Shown here: positions 59,406 to 64,000 of the stretch, piece by piece
Numbering within the stretch: the stretch's first letter is position 1
Layout of the letters: the number at the start of each line of letters is the position of its first letter
DNA from: Dorea_D hominis
GTDB taxonomy: Bacteria; Bacillota; Clostridia; Lachnospirales; Lachnospiraceae
Length of the DNA: 64,000 nt
Direction: 5' to 3'
Assembly (NCBI RefSeq): GCF_014287705.1
Contig: NZ_JACOOY010000014.1
Location: 1-64,000 of the forward strand
Made by a program: the position numbers and the translations under genes
Notes under the pieces: generated by a model
Told to the model about the DNA's origin: nothing
Seen by the model: the letters and a program-made list of their open reading frames with translations, nothing else
Databases searched by the model: none

Positions 59406-60731
59406 TTAGTTTTGTTTATTCTGTTTATTCAATGCCTCTTGCGCTGTTGTAGCCGCTTCTTTTCCGCTGTACTTATCGACAATCTTCTGATAGTATGTAT
59501 TAGCCTTGCCTGTCTTATTCTGTTTTTCATAGCATTGTGCAAGAAGGAGCATTGCTTTTCCATCATTGTAACCCTGGTCCATCTGCATGATCTGATCCAG
59601 ATTACTGATCGCAGTATCATAATTTGCCGCATCATAATTTGCTGTCGCAGTAGCAAATAATCTCTGGCACATTGTCGGATAAAGTGATGATGTAATCTGC
59701 TCAAATTGTTTCTTTCCCTGTGTGCCAAGTGTGCTCTTATTCACTTTCAGAAGCTCTGCCAGCATATCCGCATTACTCATATCACCGGCTTTGTAATGAT
59801 CAGCAATGTTCATCACCGCCTCATAGCTTTCCTGTGTTGTAGCTGCGGTTGCTTTTGATTTCTTATTCTTCTTGTCGGAAGAGCGGTAAGTTTCCAGTTC
59901 TTTCTTAAGTGCACTAATCTGCGCATCCTGCGTTGCAATCTGGTCACTGAACGAAGCCGTCTGTTTGTTGACAGTCTTCTGTCTTGAATTAGATACCGCC
60001 GGAAGGATCAGAAACCACATAACCGCGACACCGACTGCAAGTCCGATCAAAATATTCAGAACTGTATGCAGCCCCAGATTTTCTTTAAAATTACCGGATG
60101 CCGGCTGAATGATCGTCTCATTTCCCAGATTGTAAGAAACAAAATCTTCTTTTTTCTTATCTTTTATTCTGACAGTTCTGCTCTTTCGGATCTGATTCAG
60201 TTCATGCATATATCGAAGTGTCACCGGATCTGTCGTATCTAGCCTGTGCGCTGCACGGATCTCCTGTCTCGCCATAGAATACTGTTCATTCTTCAGATAC
60301 AGAAGTGCCAGAAGCTGGCGTGCTTTTACATAACCCGGATGCGCGGCAACTGCTTTCTTAAGCTGCATGATCGCAATATCATCGCCACCCTGTCTGGCAT
60401 ATTTAATACTCTGGTTATATTTTTTGACTGCTTGGTTCACTTGCTCCAGCTCTCCCGGAACTTCCTGTACCTTTTTAATAAAATAATTGGCAATATTATC
60501 TTTGGATTGGAAATTCTTACTGAGAATCCATTCTACAAGTGCTTCTACCACTTCTCCTCTGCCATAATAAACAAGACCGAGAAGGTTTCTGGCTGCTACA
60601 TTCGCATTATTATATTGTAAACTACGTCTGAGCGATAGAATTGCTCCGGACAGATCCCGTATATTCGCACGCTTCAGACCATCATTATACCAGTAGTTGG
60701 ACTGGTACACGAGTTTCGTTGAATAATCCAT
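59406..60731 (-). CDS. TPR-repeat membrane protein
   Basis: This 441-residue protein has TPR units at about residues 10-170 (ANVAARNLLGLVYYGRGEVVEALVEW, GYVKARQLLALLYLKNEQYSMARQE). One helix (VLNILIGLAVGVAVMWFLILPAV, about residue 225) comes next, then a coiled coil (QIATQDAQISALKKELETY) and further TPRs to the end (AKANYDAANYDTAISNLDQI-type). It should be a single-pass scaffold with TPRs on both sides of the membrane. The role is unknown. It sits between folC and the spoIIA operon and may be vegetative. Confidence 0.82.
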   Translation of the reverse strand: MDYSTKLVYQSNYWYNDGLKRANIRDLSGAILSLRRSLQYNNANVAARNLLGLVYYGRGEVVEALVEWILSKNFQSKDNIANYFIKKVQEVPGELEQVNQAVKKYNQSIKYARQGGDDIAIMQLKKAVAAHPGYVKARQLLALLYLKNEQYSMARQEIRAAHRLDTTDPVTLRYMHELNQIRKSRTVRIKDKKKEDFVSYNLGNETIIQPASGNFKENLGLHTVLNILIGLAVGVAVMWFLILPAVSNSRQKTVNKQTASFSDQIATQDAQISALKKELETYRSSDKKNKKSKATAATTQESYEAVMNIADHYKAGDMSNADMLAELLKVNKSTLGTQGKKQFEQITSSLYPTMCQRLFATATANYDAANYDTAISNLDQIMQMDQGYNDGKAMLLLAQCYEKQNKTGKANTYYQKIVDKYSGKEAATTAQEALNKQNKQN

Positions 60732-60741
60732 ATAATCCCCT

Positions 60742-60876
60742 TTATTTCGTCTGTTCCATCATCTCTCGTATAATGTCTGTCATATCACTTAAGTCTTCCT
60801 GATACACCGCGCCCTCGATATCTTCTACTTCCAGACTCGGCTGAAACTTCTTCACTTCTTCATCGTAATTCAGCAT
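60742..60876 (-). CDS. Acidic 44-residue protein overlapping folC
   Basis: The frame gives MLNYDEEVKKFQPSLEVEDI and then EGAVYQEDLSDMTDIIREMMEQTK. AGGAGGTAACAATC is an excellent ribosome site in the last codons of folC, which it overlaps by 17 nt. It is soluble and strongly acidic, with a C-terminal helix. The TPR gene begins 10 nt after its stop. The strong ribosome site supports expression. No family is recognised. Confidence 0.65.
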   Translation of the reverse strand: MLNYDEEVKKFQPSLEVEDIEGAVYQEDLSDMTDIIREMMEQTK

Positions 60877-62203
60877 GATTGTTACCTCCTGCTATTCGTT
60901 CTTTTATAGCTCCCACAAGATACAAAGATCCGAGACAGTAAATCTCACTCTCTCCCCGTCTGTCATAAGCTTCCTTAAGGGCATCCCCTATATCGCTTTT
61001 AGCCACAACTTCACAGTCCGTATATCTTTCAAATACTTTCTTAAGTTCTTCGGCTGACACTCTCCGTTTGTCAGGGATCTCTGTTACAATATATAACTTT
61101 GCCGGCAGATACCTGCACAGATATGCAATCATCCACTCGTAGTCTTTGTCCGCCACAGCAGAAAATACTACTATCGGCAATGGTTCCGGTTCCGGATACA
61201 AAAGGTGTATACTCTCCACAAACGCTTCGATCGCACCCGGATTATGCGCTCCGTCTACAAGCACATGCTCCGCTACTTCTTCCATACGCCCTTCCCAGTG
61301 AATAGATGCGACGGCATCAACCCACTTCTTCCTCCTGTCCGGTTCGCTCTCACAGTTTCCTAACAGACATTCCAGTGCTTCCAACGCAATCTGCGCATTC
61401 ATTACCTGATAACATCCGCAGATTGGAACCTGCCAGATAACATCTTTATCATAAGCATTTCGCCTTGAAAATGCAATATGGTTTCTCGTAACTTCACGGA
61501 TTTCGAACGCATTTTTCGAGATTTTTCTGCAAGGTGCGTGCATTTTCTCCGCCTGGCGTCGTATCACTTCCGTCGCCTCTGCCCGGCTTCCGTCAAAAAT
61601 AACCGGAACTCCTTCCTTGATAATCCCTGCTTTTTCAAAAGCAATTTTCTCAATTGTATCACCCAGAATCGCTGTGTGATCCAGACTGATGGATGTGATG
61701 ACTGTAAGAACCGGACTTTCCACAGCATTGGTCGCATCCAGTCTGCCACCGAGTCCTGTTTCCAAAATGATATATTCTACGCCTGCCTTTTCAAAGGCTT
61801 TCATCCCCATGCCAAACAGAAATTCAAAATAAGAAGGATGTCCTTCACCTTCCTGCTCCATTTCCTGTGCTACATGATACGCTTCACAGAATACATCATA
61901 AAATGTATCATCGGAAATCTCTTCTCTGTCAATCTGTATTCGTTCATTGATCTTGATCAGATGTGGCGATGTGAAAAAACCTGTTTTTTTCCCTTCTGCC
62001 TGCAAAACAGCCTGCAGATAAGCACATACGGAACCTTTTCCATTCGTACCCGCCACATGGATGACTTTGCAGTTCTCTGCCGGATTCTGTAATTTTTCCA
62101 AATATTTTTTTGTATGCTTTAACGGATGTTTTTCCGTAAACTTGGGAAGCTCTTCGATATAATCGACAGCTTCCCTGTAATTAGACGGTATTTGATGTTT
62201 CAT
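60860..62203 (-). CDS. folC: Folylpolyglutamate synthase / dihydrofolate synthase
   Basis: This 447-residue Mur-ligase-fold enzyme has VAGTNGKGSVCAYLQAVLQ (P-loop) near residue 50, FFTSPHLIKINERI, ILETGLGGRLDATNAV and VLVDGAHNPGAI. It adds glutamate to folates in the cytoplasm. It starts on the base where the LtaS-like gene ends (1-nt overlap). It is intact and of standard length. Confidence 0.95.
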   Translation of the reverse strand: MKHQIPSNYREAVDYIEELPKFTEKHPLKHTKKYLEKLQNPAENCKVIHVAGTNGKGSVCAYLQAVLQAEGKKTGFFTSPHLIKINERIQIDREEISDDTFYDVFCEAYHVAQEMEQEGEGHPSYFEFLFGMGMKAFEKAGVEYIILETGLGGRLDATNAVESPVLTVITSISLDHTAILGDTIEKIAFEKAGIIKEGVPVIFDGSRAEATEVIRRQAEKMHAPCRKISKNAFEIREVTRNHIAFSRRNAYDKDVIWQVPICGCYQVMNAQIALEALECLLGNCESEPDRRKKWVDAVASIHWEGRMEEVAEHVLVDGAHNPGAIEAFVESIHLLYPEPEPLPIVVFSAVADKDYEWMIAYLCRYLPAKLYIVTEIPDKRRVSAEELKKVFERYTDCEVVAKSDIGDALKEAYDRRGESEIYCLGSLYLVGAIKERIAGGNNHAELR

Positions 62204-64000
62204 TATTTATCTCCGTCGGCCTGTGGTACCCAGGACTTGGTTGTATCGGTTCCTGTTCCTTTTTGTACTGTCAGTTTTCCATCCTTATAAATATATTCAT
62301 CTGACTTTCTGAATACCGTATCGCTAGATCCCATTTGTACAATCGAGATCTTATCTCCATTCTTAAGTTCTGTCTCATCCAGGTCAATTCTCGTATTATT
62401 CAGAAACGTAGAATCCTGCTTCTCGTCATTTACAAATACTTTGCTCGATTTGGTAAAGTTTTCGCCATACAGACTGTAACCTTCATCGAGATGCGGTACA
62501 ACATTTTTCAATGTTACATTGCGGATTCCCATCTTCATATGTCCTTCTGTGATCGGTTTCTTGCCATTGTAAACATACTGTTTGCCATAAAGGATATCGT
62601 ACTGTAAAAGCTCCAGGTCGGACAGATAATTCTTCGTCTTTCTTCTTGTCTGATGATAGTTGAACAATGTTCCGGAATGGATTCCCAGACGTTCAAATAC
62701 TTCTGACATGATCTGGTAAGACGGAATATTTCTGTCCTGTTTCTTAAGCCCGATATTATCCCAGATGACATAGTTCGTGTTGTAGAGATACCGGCTCTTT
62801 AAGTCTTCTGCTTTTAAGCCCATTGTCGGAAGATGATCGCCGTAGAAAACTACAACGGTCGGTTCTTTTCTCTTCTCTACTGCCTTAATCAGATTACCGG
62901 CGAACTGATCCATCTCATAAACCTGATTTACATAGTATTCCCATTTATTCTTCAATGCCTCATCATCGATCCCCGATACTGTAATTCTCGGATTCTGGAT
63001 TACTTTCTCTGTCGGGTAATCACCATGTCCTTGCAGGCTGACTGTAAATACGAAATCATTTTCTTTTGTTGAATTCATCGCATCCATAATATGCTGTACA
63101 AGCACGGCATCTTTCGCCCAGCCATTCTCTGTAAGCTGCAAAATGTTCATAAATTCTTTACTCGTAAAACTGTCAAATCCAATATTATTAAATACTCTCG
63201 CACGGCTGTAGAAATTACCGCCATTATTATGCAGCGCATGTGTTCCGTATCCTAATTTTCCTAATGCAGTAGCCGCACTCTCGCATGTATGATCCTTCAG
63301 CATTGTCTTATATGGATATTCTCCCGGTCCGAAATAACGTAAATTCATTCCGGTCAGCACCTCAAACTCTGTGTTCGCTGTTCCGGCTCCTACTGATGGT
63401 ACCTTGAAATATCCGGTCGAATATTTCTTAAACATCTTATGAAGATTCGGGCACACATCCTGAGATGTCTTGAAAAATTCTGCATTATCTACATCGAAAT
63501 AAGATTCCAGCTGAACAAATAAAATATTCGGTTTTGTCTTCTTCGTCTTTGCATTTGTGATCTTAGATTCCGTAAGTTTCCCATTCTGTCCGATCTCTTC
63601 CATCGTTTTCTTACTGTAACCGCTCGGCTCATCAATTCCGGTGTTGAACACACTTGCCATGAAGCAGTACGGAAGTCCGTAGTCTTCATATGCAAATGCG
63701 ATATTTCCGAAATATGTGGATACGACTCTTTTGTCTACTGCCTGATTGGAAACAAATACATATAACACTGCACATACAACAATTCCAATCAATGCACGAA
63801 CGTGGTGAATCTTTCCATCATACTGTCCGCCACGTCTCCACATAGAAATCATCCATACAACAACCGCCGCGATTCCTACGATAAATAATATAATCTCAAA
63901 TCCGTCCAGATATTTATTGATCAGCGATAATCCGTCTGATGCAATCTTCAAATCCTGCGCATTAAATGGAGTAACACGCTTTAGCAGCATATAGCCGTTT
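62203..64000 (-). CDS. Lipoteichoic-acid-synthase-type membrane sulfatase (5' end outside window)
   Basis: The reading frame stays open to the right edge, so the start is probably beyond 64000. The 595 residues visible from the first ATG show only two helices, whereas LtaS proteins have five. The extracellular catalytic domain contains NILFVQLESYF (metal Glu), VGAGTANTEFEVLTG (nucleophilic Thr) and VVFYGDHLP (metal Asp/His). It polymerises glycerol phosphate, or transfers a similar group, onto a lipid anchor at the outer membrane face. A C-terminal extension of about 120 residues follows. Confidence 0.88.
   Translation of the reverse strand, partial: NGYMLLKRVTPFNAQDLKIASDGLSLINKYLDGFEIILFIVGIAAVVVWMISMWRRGGQYDGKIHHVRALIGIVVCAVLYVFVSNQAVDKRVVSTYFGNIAFAYEDYGLPYCFMASVFNTGIDEPSGYSKKTMEEIGQNGKLTESKITNAKTKKTKPNILFVQLESYFDVDNAEFFKTSQDVCPNLHKMFKKYSTGYFKVPSVGAGTANTEFEVLTGMNLRYFGPGEYPYKTMLKDHTCESAATALGKLGYGTHALHNNGGNFYSRARVFNNIGFDSFTSKEFMNILQLTENGWAKDAVLVQHIMDAMNSTKENDFVFTVSLQGHGDYPTEKVIQNPRITVSGIDDEALKNKWEYYVNQVYEMDQFAGNLIKAVEKRKEPTVVVFYGDHLPTMGLKAEDLKSRYLYNTNYVIWDNIGLKKQDRNIPSYQIMSEVFERLGIHSGTLFNYHQTRRKTKNYLSDLELLQYDILYGKQYVYNGKKPITEGHMKMGIRNVTLKNVVPHLDEGYSLYGENFTKSSKVFVNDEKQDSTFLNNTRIDLDETELKNGDKISIVQMGSSDTVFRKSDEYIYKDGKLTVQKGTGTDTTKSWVPQADGDK

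Noticed and set aside
1..64000. CRISPR arrays, insertion sequences, integrases, prophage genes, rRNA operons
   Set aside because: No regularly spaced repeats, transposase or integrase motifs, phage structural proteins or rRNA segments were seen.

Overview
The window reads as chromosomal DNA of an anaerobic, spore-forming gut-type Firmicute, most likely a Lachnospiraceae member. The evidence is a complete spoIIA-sigF-spoVA sporulation block, the [FeFe]-hydrogenase maturases HydE/HydG/HydF, a flavodiiron protein, a pyrophosphate-type phosphofructokinase, an FMN-riboswitch-controlled RibU, and low-GC Clostridia-like codon use. The genus cannot be fixed from the sequence alone.

Region 1 (1-12,400, minus strand) is an AT-rich capsule/exopolysaccharide operon. 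It is read from a consensus promoter at about 12,350 through a 330-nt leader with a GC-rich hairpin. In order it encodes a priming sugar-phosphate transferase, two GT4 glycosyltransferases, two paralogous capsular-synthesis glycosyltransferases, a GT2, a pyruvyltransferase, a Wzy-like polymerase, another GT2, a Wzx-like flippase and the start of an Fe-S protein. Two genes are broken: one by a single-base slip in a G7 run, one by an in-frame TAG. The surface polymer may therefore be variable or decaying.

Region 2 (12,400-30,600) is a mosaic: flavodiiron protein; scrambled remnants of a TRAP transporter; aroD; a MarR regulator with a perfect palindromic operator and an alcohol/aldehyde dehydrogenase operon; a polysaccharide deacetylase; a two-gene unit of a secreted Ig-like surface protein and a membrane pseudokinase-TPR protein; glpK, a tiny DUF1667-like gene and a PPi-type phosphofructokinase; tRNA-Arg next to a multi-palindrome element; a zinc macrodomain hydrolase and a family-6 uracil/hypoxanthine glycosylase; and a DUF5685 / J-domain / membrane-protein operon.

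Region 3 (30,600-42,200) holds hydE-hydG-hydF behind a leader RNA ending in an intrinsic terminator, then a polyamine-type ABC transporter operon (XRE-cupin regulator, PotA with an unusual insertion, PotB, fused PotC-PotD), riboflavin transporter RibU under an FMN riboswitch, and a YitT protein.

Region 4 (42,200-54,500) carries Tex, a TetR / lipid kinase / glycerophosphodiesterase operon, a PAP2 enzyme, a fused SfsA-MutY protein with a small alarmone synthetase, a cobalamin adenosyltransferase, an orphan PTS IIC-like permease, two small conserved proteins, and a Na/Pi cotransporter-PhoU fusion.

Region 5 (54,500-64,000, minus strand) is the forespore programme spoIIAA-spoIIAB-sigF, a small membrane-protein gene, then spoVAA-AB-AC-AD-AE. 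It is preceded by a TPR membrane protein, a 44-residue protein, folC and a lipoteichoic-acid-synthase-type enzyme that runs off the end.
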